This document shows positions 8,236 through 17,123 of a DNA stretch of 64,000 nucleotides, one piece after another. How positions within the stretch are numbered: position 1 is the first letter of the stretch; each line of letters opens with the position of its first letter. This stretch comes from Geothrix limicola (GTDB lineage Bacteria; Acidobacteriota; Holophagae; Holophagales; Holophagaceae), in NCBI RefSeq assembly GCF_030268085.1, contig NZ_BSDE01000001.1, positions 310,001 to 374,000 of the forward strand. Reading direction: 5' to 3'. The notes beneath the pieces are model-generated. The model was not told where the DNA came from and did not search any database. It saw only the letters and a program-made list of their open reading frames with translations. Both the position numbers and the translations under genes were made by a program.

Positions 8236-10241
8236 GGATGGGCTCGCTTCATAGAGAGTCGGAGGACGGTCAGGGAATAGGGGGGGAAGGTTTGAGAGAA
8301 GGCGGGGCCCGGCACGGACACGTCGCTGGTCACGGGGGTGGCCTTGGGAGGCGCGCCGAGGGAATTTTCATCGGCCAGCCCGGCGCTCAGCACGGTCTTC
8401 CGTGCCGTTCCGCCCAGGCCTTGCACGCCTTGGATGCGCAGATCGAGATCCGCGGGACGCCTGGCGGCGTTGACCACTTTGAGCACCACTTCCCCGGTGG
8501 CATCATCCACCGCGGCGGAGGCGTAGAGGGCGGCGGTGGCCGTGGCGGAAGGGGGGATGGCGAGCTGGACCGGGAGGATGCGGCTGGCGCGGTTCCTGGA
8601 GAAGGTCTGCTGGACCCAGTAAGAGGGGGTCGGTGCGGCCTGTAGGCTGTCGAACCAGATGAGGTTGGGCGACCACTGCCAGGCGTCCACATTCGCCAAG
8701 AGGGGCGCGTACGAGGCCAGGCGCACCACGTCCGCGTTGCGCTCGAGACCCGTCATGAAGGCCGCTTCCGCCATCGCGGCTTCCCAAGTGTTTGGCCTGG
8801 GGGTGCCTGGGGCGGGCCGTTCGGGGTGGGCCGCATATTCGCCGGCGAACACCTTCGGCCCGCTGCGGGGATAATGGTCGTAGCGATGGGCATTGGCGAG
8901 AAACCAGCCCGGCGGCGCGTAGTAGTGCTCGTCCACGAGGTCGGCGCGGAGTTCCCGCATGCCCGCCCAGAGGGTGTCGAAATCGGCGCCGCCGCTCCAG
9001 GGGCCGGAGCTGCCGATGATCTGGATCTGCGGATACCGGGCTCGGATGGCCTTCTCGAAGCGCTGGAAGCGGTCGAGGTATTCGGGGCCCCATTGCTCGT
9101 TGCCCACGGCCAGGAACTTCAGGCCGAAGGGCGCCGCGTGGCCCATGTGGGCGCGCACCTTTCCCCAGGGGCTGTCGGGCGCGCCGTTGGCGAACTCGAT
9201 GAGATCGAGGGCATCCTGGATGAAGGGGTCCAGGCTTTCGGCTGGCACCATCTCGCCCGATTCAAACTGGCAGGCCATGCCACAGCTGAGCACGGGCAGG
9301 GGCTCGGCGCCAAGATCCGCGCAGAGCTGGAAGAATTCGAAGAAGCCCAGCTGGAAGGACTGCTGGTAGTCCGGGGCGAAGCGCCCTTCGCCGGCCATGT
9401 TGTCCAGCCAGCGATTGGGCATGGGACGGCGGGCATCGGCGGGCCCCAGGGTGCGCTTCCACTGGTAACGGTTGGCGAGGTCGTGGCCTTCCACGACGCA
9501 GCCCCCGGGGAAGCGCACGAAACCGGGCTTCAGGTCCCTGAGGAGGCCCATGAGGTCGGGGCGGAAGCCGTGGGTGGCTGTGGTGGGCATCAGGGAAACT
9601 GCATCCAGGTCCACCTGGCCCGGGTGTTCCAGCGTGAGTTCCAGCCGGCTCCCAGGGTCGGTGAGGGTGGGGTTCAAGGTCAGGCTGTACGGGGTCCAGG
9701 CGGTCTTGTCGACCTGGATGCTTCCCTCGGTCAGGAGGCGGTTTTCGGCGCCCCGCAGGGCCACCCGAAGGGCGACGGACGCATCGGGGCCACGGCGGGC
9801 CCAGAAGGAAAAGCGAAGACCCTCCCCCGCTCGAATTCCCATGCCTCGAAAGCCTTCGTTTCCGACTCCATACCCTTCGCCCGGAGCCTGAGATGTGATC
9901 CTGAGATAGTGGGGATTTTCGGGAATGGCCGGTGAATCTTCATGAATGGTCAGGGTGCCGCGGGCATTCTTCCTTCTCACCTCGAACCAGCCTTGGAGGC
10001 GATGGGGAAATTCGAAGGAGCGGTTCTTCACCAGCTCGGCCCAGAGGCCTCCGTCCGCGGCGAAATTGATGTCTTCAAAAAAAACACCCCACATGGCGGG
10101 GTTGATGGCGGCGCCGGGTTGGTGTGCATCCACCGTCAGAGTGGCTGCGGGCACGCGTGGATGCTGGCTTGGAACCTGGGCCGCCAGCCACGGAATGCTT
10201 GCCGCCAATACGAAGAGGAGCGCAAAGAAGGGGGATCTCAC
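8232..10241 (-). CDS. GH51 alpha-L-arabinofuranosidase, secreted
   Basis: 669 residues. The start is a GTG (GTGAGATCC), followed by a signal peptide (FFALLFVLAASIPWLAAQ). After an N-terminal carbohydrate-binding-like region containing WGVFFEDINFAADGGLWAEL, the TIM barrel shows AVGNEQWG near residue 378 (Glu is the acid/base) and FAGEYAAH near 464 (Glu is the nucleophile). This is the larger bacterial/plant-type GH51 with an extra N-terminal module. It cleaves terminal alpha-L-arabinofuranosyl residues of arabinan or arabinoxylan. It is the first hydrolase gene of the operon, after a hairpin that separates it from the outer-membrane genes. Confidence 0.92.
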   Translation of the reverse strand: MRSPFFALLFVLAASIPWLAAQVPSQHPRVPAATLTVDAHQPGAAINPAMWGVFFEDINFAADGGLWAELVKNRSFEFPHRLQGWFEVRRKNARGTLTIHEDSPAIPENPHYLRITSQAPGEGYGVGNEGFRGMGIRAGEGLRFSFWARRGPDASVALRVALRGAENRLLTEGSIQVDKTAWTPYSLTLNPTLTDPGSRLELTLEHPGQVDLDAVSLMPTTATHGFRPDLMGLLRDLKPGFVRFPGGCVVEGHDLANRYQWKRTLGPADARRPMPNRWLDNMAGEGRFAPDYQQSFQLGFFEFFQLCADLGAEPLPVLSCGMACQFESGEMVPAESLDPFIQDALDLIEFANGAPDSPWGKVRAHMGHAAPFGLKFLAVGNEQWGPEYLDRFQRFEKAIRARYPQIQIIGSSGPWSGGADFDTLWAGMRELRADLVDEHYYAPPGWFLANAHRYDHYPRSGPKVFAGEYAAHPERPAPGTPRPNTWEAAMAEAAFMTGLERNADVVRLASYAPLLANVDAWQWSPNLIWFDSLQAAPTPSYWVQQTFSRNRASRILPVQLAIPPSATATAALYASAAVDDATGEVVLKVVNAARRPADLDLRIQGVQGLGGTARKTVLSAGLADENSLGAPPKATPVTSDVSVPGPAFSQTFPPYSLTVLRLSMKRAHP

Positions 10242-10283
10242 GAGCAGCCTTGTCGCCCGGCCGGGGTGGCCGAATCAGAAAAG

Positions 10284-10317
10284 AATGACGGGAAGGACCG
10301 AAGCGCTTCCCGTCATT
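10284..10317 (-). terminator. Intercistronic hairpin between barrel gene and GH51
   Basis: AATGACGGGAAG and CTTCCCGTCATT form a perfect 12-bp stem around a 10-nt loop. On the minus strand the stem is followed by CTTTTCT, a weak T-tract. It would end part of the transcripts after the receptor and barrel genes, or protect their 3' end, so that receptor mRNA exceeds hydrolase mRNA. Confidence 0.6.
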
Positions 10318-10327
10318 TTGAGGCCAT

Positions 10328-11020
10328 CTAGAAGTGGTAGGACGCCGTCAGCGTCAGGTAAGCGGGACGACTCGGATTGCCGCCCTTCTCGTAGGTCATC
10401 GTGGCGGAATTCTTGGAGCGCCACTCCGTGAAGACGTAGGCCAGGTTGAGGTCGACATCCTTGGTGACGGGATAGCCGAGGCCCAAGCGCCAACCGGCTC
10501 GCCAGTTCCGATCTCCCTGCGTCGCGTTGGGGTTCACGCGCGTGACGAACCACTGATGGAGGGAGGGGCCCAGGAAGGCCGTGAAGGACTGGCTGCCCAC
10601 CGTGAAGGGGTGGATCATGTCGAAGCCGAAGAAGTTGCCGCGCAGGTCGTACGAGAACTTCTGCTCGAAGACGGTCATGGAACTCTGCTGGCTGGCGCTC
10701 ATGGCCTGGTATTCAGAATAGGGGATGACTTCGCTGCCGTTCCCCTGGTCCACCCGGAGCCAGGGTTTGAATCCGGCATCCCCCGGCATGGTTACCATGC
10801 CCGCATAGACTCGGTACTGCAGCCCTTTCCAGGACTCAGGCGCCCCGGTGTACCCGAACTCGAGGGTGTAGCCGTGGCCATTGTTGGTCATATCGCGGGC
10901 ATCGCCCTGGCTGCTGACCAGGCCGCCTTTGACATACAGGTTGAGCGGTCCCTCAGCGAAGAGGGGAGTGGCGGCGGCGGCCAGGGCCAACCCCGCGATC
11001 ATGATGGCAGTTCGTTTCAT
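10328..11020 (-). CDS. Small outer-membrane beta-barrel protein, putative
   Basis: 230 residues with a clear signal peptide (MKRTAIMIAGLALAAAATPLFAEG). The mature part has alternating hydrophobic strands (LNLYVKGGLVSSQG, YTLEFGYTG, FTAFLGPSLHQWFV, DVDLNLAYVFTEW) and ends in YLTLTASYHF, with the terminal aromatic residue typical of outer-membrane barrels. A strong ribosome site (GAGGAG) precedes the ATG. It follows the TonB receptor by 17 bp. It may be a substrate-specific barrel or surface accessory of the receptor; no family is recognised. Confidence 0.72.
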   Translation of the reverse strand: MKRTAIMIAGLALAAAATPLFAEGPLNLYVKGGLVSSQGDARDMTNNGHGYTLEFGYTGAPESWKGLQYRVYAGMVTMPGDAGFKPWLRVDQGNGSEVIPYSEYQAMSASQQSSMTVFEQKFSYDLRGNFFGFDMIHPFTVGSQSFTAFLGPSLHQWFVTRVNPNATQGDRNWRAGWRLGLGYPVTKDVDLNLAYVFTEWRSKNSATMTYEKGGNPSRPAYLTLTASYHF

Positions 11021-11037
11021 GTTGATCTCCTCAGGCC

Positions 11038-14000
11038 TCAGAACTTGATTCCGGTTTCAACCGTGAAGTAGCGTCCCCCTGGCATGCCGGCGTAATAGGG
11101 CCCCTTGTATTGCATGGCCGAAGGATCCATGAAGTAGCCGTTCTTGCCGTACATGTTCGCGGGGTGGCTTCCGTCGGCCATGTTCGGGCCGACGCCGAGG
11201 GTGGCGCCCGTATCTCCCACCTGGTTCTGACTGTAGACATGGTTGAAGGGGTTGGAGACCTCCACGCCGAGCCACCAGCGGACCAGGGGGCCGATGGGAA
11301 TCTCCAGGTTGTAGCGGAGGTTCAGTTCCATGGAATCCGGATACTGGAAGCCCCCGACGGAGGTGCCGCGCTGCGCCTTGAAGATGTAGGTGCCCGCCCC
11401 GCCATTGATCATGTTCGTCGTGGCGTAGTTCGCCGGGGCATTGGCCATCACCGCCTGGTACGCCGCGGAGTAGGGATCGAGGTTCCACTGCTCCTGCTGG
11501 GTGTAGGTGCTACCCGTGGTGTACTTGCCACGAAGCACGACGGAAGATTTCACCGCACCGTGGCTGAGGTCGTAAGAGAACCAGAAATTGGTGACCTGGT
11601 TCGTGGTGACGCTGGGCTCGGTGATGTCCTCGGTGTTGTAGCCGAAGCGCTTCCAGAGGTCCTCCCACCTCAGGCCCCAGACCCAGTGGTTGGTGCCGAT
11701 GTTATCCACGCGCAGGTTGGACTGGGCAGACCAGTACTGGAGGTTCTGATGGTTGCGGCTGTAGACGTAGTTGCCGCCAAAGGTCAGATCCTTGGTAAGC
11801 CTGAAGTCCCACTCGAGTTCCGCCGAGGTGTAGTCGTGGTAGAGGCCGGGATCATTGGCCAGGAGGTTCCGGTAGCTGCTGACTGTGGTTCCGTTGGTGT
11901 AGGCGTTGTTGACGGAGTACTGGTAGGGATCGGCCAGCCACTGGTAGTTGTTCTTCCAGTCCCTTCGCACCAACGTGAACCGGATGCTCGATCCGTTCTC
12001 GTAGGCGCGGCGGAAGGAAATGCTGTGCTCGTCCGAATATTCGGCCTTGAAATTGGGATCGAGCTTGATGAAATCGGGCGACCAGAGGCTGCGGAAGTAG
12101 GTGTAGTTGGATGGATCCAGCAGCTGCGAGGTGGTGGCCAGGGTGAATCCGCCGTTGGCCAGGTTGGTGCCGTCATAGGGCTGGCCGTTGGTGGTGGGAT
12201 CCCAGCTGTAGTTGGCGACATAAGGTTTGCGGCGGTGGACGAAGGCCATGTACATGGCCGCGGGGATGCGGTTGTGGAAGCGGCCGAAGGAGTAGCTGAA
12301 GAGTCGCTTCTGATCACCCCCGAGATCCCATTTCATTTCGAAGCGCGGGGTCAGGATGCTGTAGGAGAGGACGCTGCCCGTGTCGTCGCCCAGTTTGAAG
12401 CGATCGTAGCGGACGCCGCCCATGATGGAGAATTTGGAATTCAAGGCCCAGCGATCGTTGACATAGAGACTTGTGGTGGGCTGGTTGAAGCTGCCGCTGT
12501 CGGGACCCATGAAGTTCCGCATGCTGGCGACCTGATACCACTGATAGGCGTAGGGACGGCTCGCGGAGACGGCATCGGTGGTGCCGGGCCATAGGGTGGT
12601 GAGGTTGGCGTGGGCGGACCACATGACCCATTTGCCGGCGTAGGCGGAGGGGTCAAGTGGTTGGGGCCCCGTGTAGCCTGTCGGGTAGAGGATGTCGGCT
12701 GCGGTGAGGTTTGGAGAGATCTGGCCGCCCGGGGTGTAGAACTGCCTGGGGGCTGCCCCGGTGGAGGTATCCCAGTCGGTGCGCTCGTAGTTCACGCCCC
12801 AGTCGATCTGATGGTCTCCGAGGAGCGACTGCACGTTGACGTAGAAGGTCGTGTTGGACTTCTTGTCCCCCTGGTCGTAGGGGCTGCCCATCACGGCTTC
12901 ATCCCGCGTCCAGCCCTGCATGTGGCGGGCCTGGAGGAGATTGGTGTAGGGATACCAGGCTCCCGTGGCAGTGGGGCTGCCGGGGTGGAGGAAGGCGCCG
13001 GGAATGCCGCTGGCCCCATCGGAATAGTGGCCGTTCTCCCAGGTGCGGTTCGAACCGGAGGTGACCAGGTATCCGCTGCTGGGAGGAACGATCGTTTCGC
13101 TGGTGTGTCTGGCTAGGCGGGCTTCCACGAGGTGGGTGCCGAAGACACCCTTGTAGCCAAGGTTCCAGACGCGATTAGCCTCGCCGGTGTTGCCGTAAAG
13201 GCCTGGACTGATGGAGGCATTCCAGTCCCGGTTGTACATGTCCGTGGTGGCGCTTCGAGCCTGAGAGTAGGACCACTCCAGGGTTTGATCCTGGGTGATC
13301 TGGTAGAACAGGGAATACTGGTTGAAGGTGTCCTCTTGGCTGGTTTGGTAAGTCTTCCCCTGGTCCCATAGATTCGCCCTGCGGATCTGTGCGCCGCCCG
13401 GAGTCACGAACAAAGTGCCGTCGGTGGAGTTGGCGTAGTCGTGGCTGATGGCGTTGCTGCCGCCGTTATAATCGGACCACCATCGGGGGACGTAATTGCT
13501 GCTGCTCACGTTGGGCTTGAATCGGCCGCCCCAGGCGAAGGTGATGTGGTCCTTCCAGAGCGGTCCGCTCACCGTGGCTTCATAGGTTCGATTGATGGCG
13601 TCATCACCCGGAGTGATTTGGTGGGTGTTCCAGTCGGAACCGAATCTGGAGACCTGACGTCCGGGATAGCCGGGATCGGCCGTCGCCCCGAGGGTCGATC
13701 GGCCGTAGCTGGCACGCAAGGTGCCCTTGAATTCGTTGGTGCCGCGGGTGGTGACGTACGAGACCATGCCGCTTTCGGTGTTGCCGTAGCGTGCATTGAG
13801 AGGCGATTGGATGAGCGACACGGATTCGATCATGTCCGTGACCATGAGCTGGTCGCCCTTGAAATTTCCCCAGCCGGCGTCACCTGCGGACATGCCATTC
13901 ACGAGGAATTTGCCGCCCACAGTGTTGCCGCCGCGAATGTGGACGGTGGTCCCCTTGTCGTTGCTATCCGTTGTGATGCCTGGAGCGATGGAGGTGATAG

Positions 14001-14466
14001 AGAGCAAGTCCGAGGCGGGCATCAGTGTCGTGAGCGCTTCCATGGGGTAGACCGACTGGGTGACCGTCTCTGTCTTGTCGACCTGTGAAGCAAGCGAAAC
14101 GACCTCGACCACGGCTTGCTGTACGGTGGTGTCCAGGACGTCCACGCGCATGTTCTGGCGGACGGTCTGTCCGGGGCTCACAAAACATTTGGTGCTGCCG
14201 GATACGTACCCATCCTTCGAGAAGGACAGGGAATACTCGCCGTTTGGCAAGAGGGGGATGCGGTAACCCCCTTCGCCATCGGTGATTACCGTCCTGTCGG
14301 TCAGGATCTTGGGGGATTTCAAGACGAGGCGGGCGCCTTGGATCGGTTTACCCGATTTCCGATCCGTGATGGTGCCGACGAGGGTGCCGACGGTTTCCTG
14401 TGCCATGAGGGAAGTGACCCCGGCCAGGATGAGGGTGAGGGTTGAGAAGCGAGAGAATGGGCGCAT
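11038..14466 (-). CDS. TonB-dependent receptor with carboxypeptidase-regulatory N-terminal domain (Oar-like)
   Basis: 1142 residues with a signal peptide (LTLILAGVTSLMAQ). Residues about 24-110 form a carboxypeptidase-regulatory-like domain (VGTLVGTITDRKSGKPIQGA). A plug domain with VHIRGGNTVGGKFLVNGMSA follows at about 150-260, then a long 22-strand-type barrel ending in ETGIKF. AAGGAG precedes the ATG by 8 nt. In this operon it would import arabino-oligosaccharides across the outer membrane with energy from TonB/ExbBD, which are not in the window. No SusD-like partner gene is present; the two small barrels on either side occupy that place. Specificity is inferred from context. Confidence 0.9.
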   Translation of the reverse strand: MRPFSRFSTLTLILAGVTSLMAQETVGTLVGTITDRKSGKPIQGARLVLKSPKILTDRTVITDGEGGYRIPLLPNGEYSLSFSKDGYVSGSTKCFVSPGQTVRQNMRVDVLDTTVQQAVVEVVSLASQVDKTETVTQSVYPMEALTTLMPASDLLSITSIAPGITTDSNDKGTTVHIRGGNTVGGKFLVNGMSAGDAGWGNFKGDQLMVTDMIESVSLIQSPLNARYGNTESGMVSYVTTRGTNEFKGTLRASYGRSTLGATADPGYPGRQVSRFGSDWNTHQITPGDDAINRTYEATVSGPLWKDHITFAWGGRFKPNVSSSNYVPRWWSDYNGGSNAISHDYANSTDGTLFVTPGGAQIRRANLWDQGKTYQTSQEDTFNQYSLFYQITQDQTLEWSYSQARSATTDMYNRDWNASISPGLYGNTGEANRVWNLGYKGVFGTHLVEARLARHTSETIVPPSSGYLVTSGSNRTWENGHYSDGASGIPGAFLHPGSPTATGAWYPYTNLLQARHMQGWTRDEAVMGSPYDQGDKKSNTTFYVNVQSLLGDHQIDWGVNYERTDWDTSTGAAPRQFYTPGGQISPNLTAADILYPTGYTGPQPLDPSAYAGKWVMWSAHANLTTLWPGTTDAVSASRPYAYQWYQVASMRNFMGPDSGSFNQPTTSLYVNDRWALNSKFSIMGGVRYDRFKLGDDTGSVLSYSILTPRFEMKWDLGGDQKRLFSYSFGRFHNRIPAAMYMAFVHRRKPYVANYSWDPTTNGQPYDGTNLANGGFTLATTSQLLDPSNYTYFRSLWSPDFIKLDPNFKAEYSDEHSISFRRAYENGSSIRFTLVRRDWKNNYQWLADPYQYSVNNAYTNGTTVSSYRNLLANDPGLYHDYTSAELEWDFRLTKDLTFGGNYVYSRNHQNLQYWSAQSNLRVDNIGTNHWVWGLRWEDLWKRFGYNTEDITEPSVTTNQVTNFWFSYDLSHGAVKSSVVLRGKYTTGSTYTQQEQWNLDPYSAAYQAVMANAPANYATTNMINGGAGTYIFKAQRGTSVGGFQYPDSMELNLRYNLEIPIGPLVRWWLGVEVSNPFNHVYSQNQVGDTGATLGVGPNMADGSHPANMYGKNGYFMDPSAMQYKGPYYAGMPGGRYFTVETGIKF

Positions 14467-14504
14467 GGGGATGTCTCCTTGAGTGGGAGCCGGGTGGCCG
14501 CGGG

Positions 14505-15329
14505 TCAGAGCCGGACGCCCAAGGCGACTTCAAGCACCAGTCCATTTTTGGTGGACTCGCTGTACCTGGGCGCCGCGCCGGTCGTGGAGAAGGGGTGGTA
14601 GTAGATGCCGTTGAACGTGGTTTCGCGGAGGTTCAGCTCCAGGCGGAAGATGTCCGAGAAAGTCCTGCTCACGCCGGCATAGGCGCCAGGCTGGACCTTC
14701 TTTACGTCCTTGGAGTAGTTCGCGCCCTCGTAGTAGTACCAGTCGCCATAGCCGCTTGTGCGGGGAATGACCTGGAATGTGTGGGTCGAGTCGTAGTACC
14801 CCGGTGTCAGCGTCATGAAGATTTCGTGGTGGGTCTGGCGGTAGTCGAGACTGAGGCCCGCCTGCCAGTCCCAGCCCTCGGCCCAGGAGAAGGGAAGGGG
14901 GGCCTGGTAGCCCACCTTCAGCCCGAAACCCTTGAAGGTCATGGATTCGCCCTGGAGGGACATTTCCGGACCGATGACGACGGGGAAGGAGTTGGTCCCA
15001 TCCGAGTAGGTTCGGGTGATGCCGGTGGGGTTCCAGGGATCCTGGTTCGCGGCGTAGAACGCCGATCCGTACTGCGTGGTGTCCCGGCGGTAGCCGTTGA
15101 ACACGTCGTAGGTGATTTCGGTGGTCAAACGCCCCTTGCTCAGGGGGAAGGCCGCCTCCACGCCGAAGCCGGTGGTGCGGTTGCCGAGGGAATCCTTCGA
15201 CACCGGGCCGGAGAGGTTGCCCGCCCGGATTTTGAATGAAATGTCGGGAAACGATTGCGCCTTGGCTGGCAGGGCCAAGCCTACCGCCAGTGCGAGGCTG
15301 AAAGCCGCGATTCGAACGCGGGTGGTCAT
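14505..15329 (-). CDS. Outer-membrane beta-barrel protein, putative, first gene of arabinan operon
   Basis: 274 residues with a signal peptide ending near LPAKAQ. The mature part has repeated amphipathic strands (TTGFGVEAAFPLSKGR, TTEITYDVFNGYRR, FGLKVGYQAPLP, IFRLELNLRETTF) and ends in LEVALGVRL. GGAGG precedes the ATG by 6 nt. It is the first gene after the operator and promoter at 15559-15615, with a 5' leader of about 250 nt. The third barrel in the cluster, it may form a pore or a surface accessory of the receptor. No family is recognised. Confidence 0.72.
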   Translation of the reverse strand: MTTRVRIAAFSLALAVGLALPAKAQSFPDISFKIRAGNLSGPVSKDSLGNRTTGFGVEAAFPLSKGRLTTEITYDVFNGYRRDTTQYGSAFYAANQDPWNPTGITRTYSDGTNSFPVVIGPEMSLQGESMTFKGFGLKVGYQAPLPFSWAEGWDWQAGLSLDYRQTHHEIFMTLTPGYYDSTHTFQVIPRTSGYGDWYYYEGANYSKDVKKVQPGAYAGVSRTFSDIFRLELNLRETTFNGIYYHPFSTTGAAPRYSESTKNGLVLEVALGVRL

Positions 15330-15558
15330 GTGGAACCTCCGAGGTGAGTGGGGTGGAGGAAAAGGGACAACGGGACCGTTGGGATGGCCGCCATCGGGGG
15401 ATTAGTGCAGGTGAGGGATTGATGCTGGTGGGGAATCCGCTTAGGCATGGAGCGCCGGCGCCGGCCCATTTCTGAAGGCTCGGGCCGCAAAGTTGTGCAG
15501 GCGCGTGTCCGGTGGGACACAGCGCCGACTTCATGGGGCTGGGAAGGATCTCGCGAAA
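15330..15558 (-). other. 5' untranslated leader of the arabinan operon
   Basis: About 230 nt lie between the operator and the first start codon. I see one small stem (GTGTCC with GGACAC, near 15507-15522) and a GC-palindromic stretch near 15455, but no recognised riboswitch and no terminator. The rest of this gap (15616-15732) holds only a T/A-rich run and the 3' flank of the transaldolase gene. Confidence 0.5.
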
Positions 15559-15585
15559 TGCAATCGGTTTCTGAAATCGGTTTCA
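15559..15585. promoter_or_regulatory. Tandem LacI-type operator of the arabinan operon
   Basis: TGAAATCGGTTTCA at 15572-15585 is a palindrome of the LacI/GalR class with central CG. A second, weaker site, TGCAATCGGTTTCT, lies at 15559-15572, 13 bp away on the same DNA face pattern. The pair sits directly downstream of the -10 element, a repression position. The same 14-mer occurs upstream of araD at 22973. Confidence 0.8.
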
Positions 15586-15615
15586 TTATTGCGCTCAAAC
15601 CAGCGCCCAGGTCAA
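15585..15615 (-). promoter_or_regulatory. Sigma70-like promoter of the arabinan operon
   Basis: On the minus strand TTGACC (15615-15610) is followed after 19 bp by AATAAT (15590-15585). The operator begins at the last base of the -10, so a bound repressor would cover the start site. Confidence 0.6.
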
Positions 15616-15732
15616 CAGTCTTTTTTACTTATTTTTTTGAAGTGCGTTTCTTCGTTGTTCCATCGCTGTGGCTGGGCCCGCTTCTCCGCTTGGAGACTGG
15701 GGCAGGCTGGTGGAATACGTGAAATTCAAGGC

Positions 15733-16380
15733 CTAGCGGCCGCTCTTCTTCCAGTCCGCGAGAAAGCCTTCAATGCCTTTGTCGGTCAAGGGGTGCGCCA
15801 GCATCTGATCGAACACCTTGGTGGGAATGGTGGCCACGTGCGCCCCCGCGAGGGCCGCATCGGTTACGTGCCTGGGGCTGCGGATGGAGGCGGCGAGGAC
15901 TTGGGTGGGCAGATCATAGTTCGCGAAGATGGCCGTCAGTTCCGCGATGAGATCCATCCCCGGGAGGTTGATGTCATCCAGCCGGCCGATGAAGGGGGAT
16001 ACATAGGTGGCGCCTGCCTTGGCCGCCATCAAGCCCTGGGTGGCGCTGAAGCAAAGCGTCACGTTGGTCCTGATGCCTTCTTCCTGGAAGGCCCGCGTGG
16101 CCTTGAGCCCTTCGGAGGTCAGAGGCACCTTCACCACGATGTTCCGGTGGATTTTCGCCAGCTTCCGGCCTTCCTCGATCATTCCGGGCGCGTCGAGGGC
16201 GATGACTTCCGCGGAAATGGGGCCATCCACGATGGCGCAGATTTCTTCGATGATCGCTTCAAAGGGGCGGCCGGATTCCTTGGCGATAAGGCTGGGATTG
16301 GTGGTGACACCATCAAGGATGCCCCATTCGCTGATCCGGCGGATCTCGGTGACATTGGCGGTGTCGATGAAGAATTTCAT
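15733..16380 (-). CDS. tal: Transaldolase / fructose-6-phosphate aldolase-like, short type
   Basis: 215 residues, the size of the short TalC/Fsa class. [20 protein letters not shown] and [11 protein letters not shown] are family hallmarks; the Schiff-base Lys is expected in [12 protein letters not shown] near residue 85. AGGAA precedes the ATG. As last gene of the araD operon it would return pentose phosphates to glycolysis together with the transketolase encoded at 23861. True transaldolase and Fsa activity cannot be told apart by eye. Confidence 0.9.
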   Translation of the reverse strand: MKFFIDTANVTEIRRISEWGILDGVTTNPSLIAKESGRPFEAIIEEICAIVDGPISAEVIALDAPGMIEEGRKLAKIHRNIVVKVPLTSEGLKATRAFQEEGIRTNVTLCFSATQGLMAAKAGATYVSPFIGRLDDINLPGMDLIAELTAIFANYDLPTQVLAASIRSPRHVTDAALAGAHVATIPTKVFDQMLAHPLTDKGIEGFLADWKKSGR

Positions 16381-16440
16381 GTGGGGTTCCTGTGCGTGGT
16401 CAGCCTCGTGACAGAGGCAGGGAATGGGTTTCGGGGAATG

Positions 16441-17094
16441 TCATACCTGAATGAGGGCGGCCAACTCGTCGGGGGTGTCCACGAGGGCATCAAAAGGCAG
16501 CGATTCCATCTCCGCCCTGGAATGGGTGCCCCAGGTCACACCGATGGCCCGCATTCCGGCGTGCCGGGCCGTGGCCAGGTCCGCAGAGCTGTCGCCGACA
16601 TAGACGGCTCGTTGAGGTGGGATGGCCCCCAGGGCGGCAAGGAGCCCCCGTGGATCGGGCTTGGGGGCGGGCATGTCATCTTCGCCCACGATCACGGCAA
16701 AGTGAGGGGCCACACCCAGGCGGTCGAGGATGCTGCGGATGAAGGCTCCGCGGCTGTTGCTGACCACGCCCAGGAGGAGATCCCGGCGGGACAGGGCTTG
16801 AAGCAACTTCGGGATGCCCGGATAGAGCGATGCCAGCACCGCGTTTTCGAGAGCCAGCTGACTGTATCGATGAGCCATTTGTTCCTGGATGAATCGACTC
16901 TCTTCTTTTGCGAGCAGGCCCAGCCGCTGAGCCGTCGGATGGACCATGCCCGCGATGATCTGACTCCAGGACGCCGGGGCAAGCCCCATCTCCCTCAACA
17001 CGCCATTGGACGCGGAGACCACCGTGGGGAGGGAGTCGACGAGGGTGCCATCGTGATCGAACATCACGGCCAGGATGGGGTTGAGATGATCCAA
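16441..17094 (-). CDS. HAD-family phosphatase, phosphoglycolate phosphatase-like
   Basis: 217 residues. FDHDGTLVD near residue 12 carries the catalytic Asp pair, VVSNSRG is motif II, and VYVGDSSADLATARHAG is motif IV; the helical cap lies between. The start is a TTG at 17094, preceded by AGGAG at 6 nt; no ATG fits as well. In the arabinose operon it probably removes a dead-end sugar phosphate, as HAD proteins in sugar operons often do, but the substrate is not readable from sequence. Confidence 0.82.
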   Translation of the reverse strand: MDHLNPILAVMFDHDGTLVDSLPTVVSASNGVLREMGLAPASWSQIIAGMVHPTAQRLGLLAKEESRFIQEQMAHRYSQLALENAVLASLYPGIPKLLQALSRRDLLLGVVSNSRGAFIRSILDRLGVAPHFAVIVGEDDMPAPKPDPRGLLAALGAIPPQRAVYVGDSSADLATARHAGMRAIGVTWGTHSRAEMESLPFDALVDTPDELAALIQV

Positions 17095-17123
17095 GACAGG
17101 CTCCTAGGTTGGATGGTGAGGCA

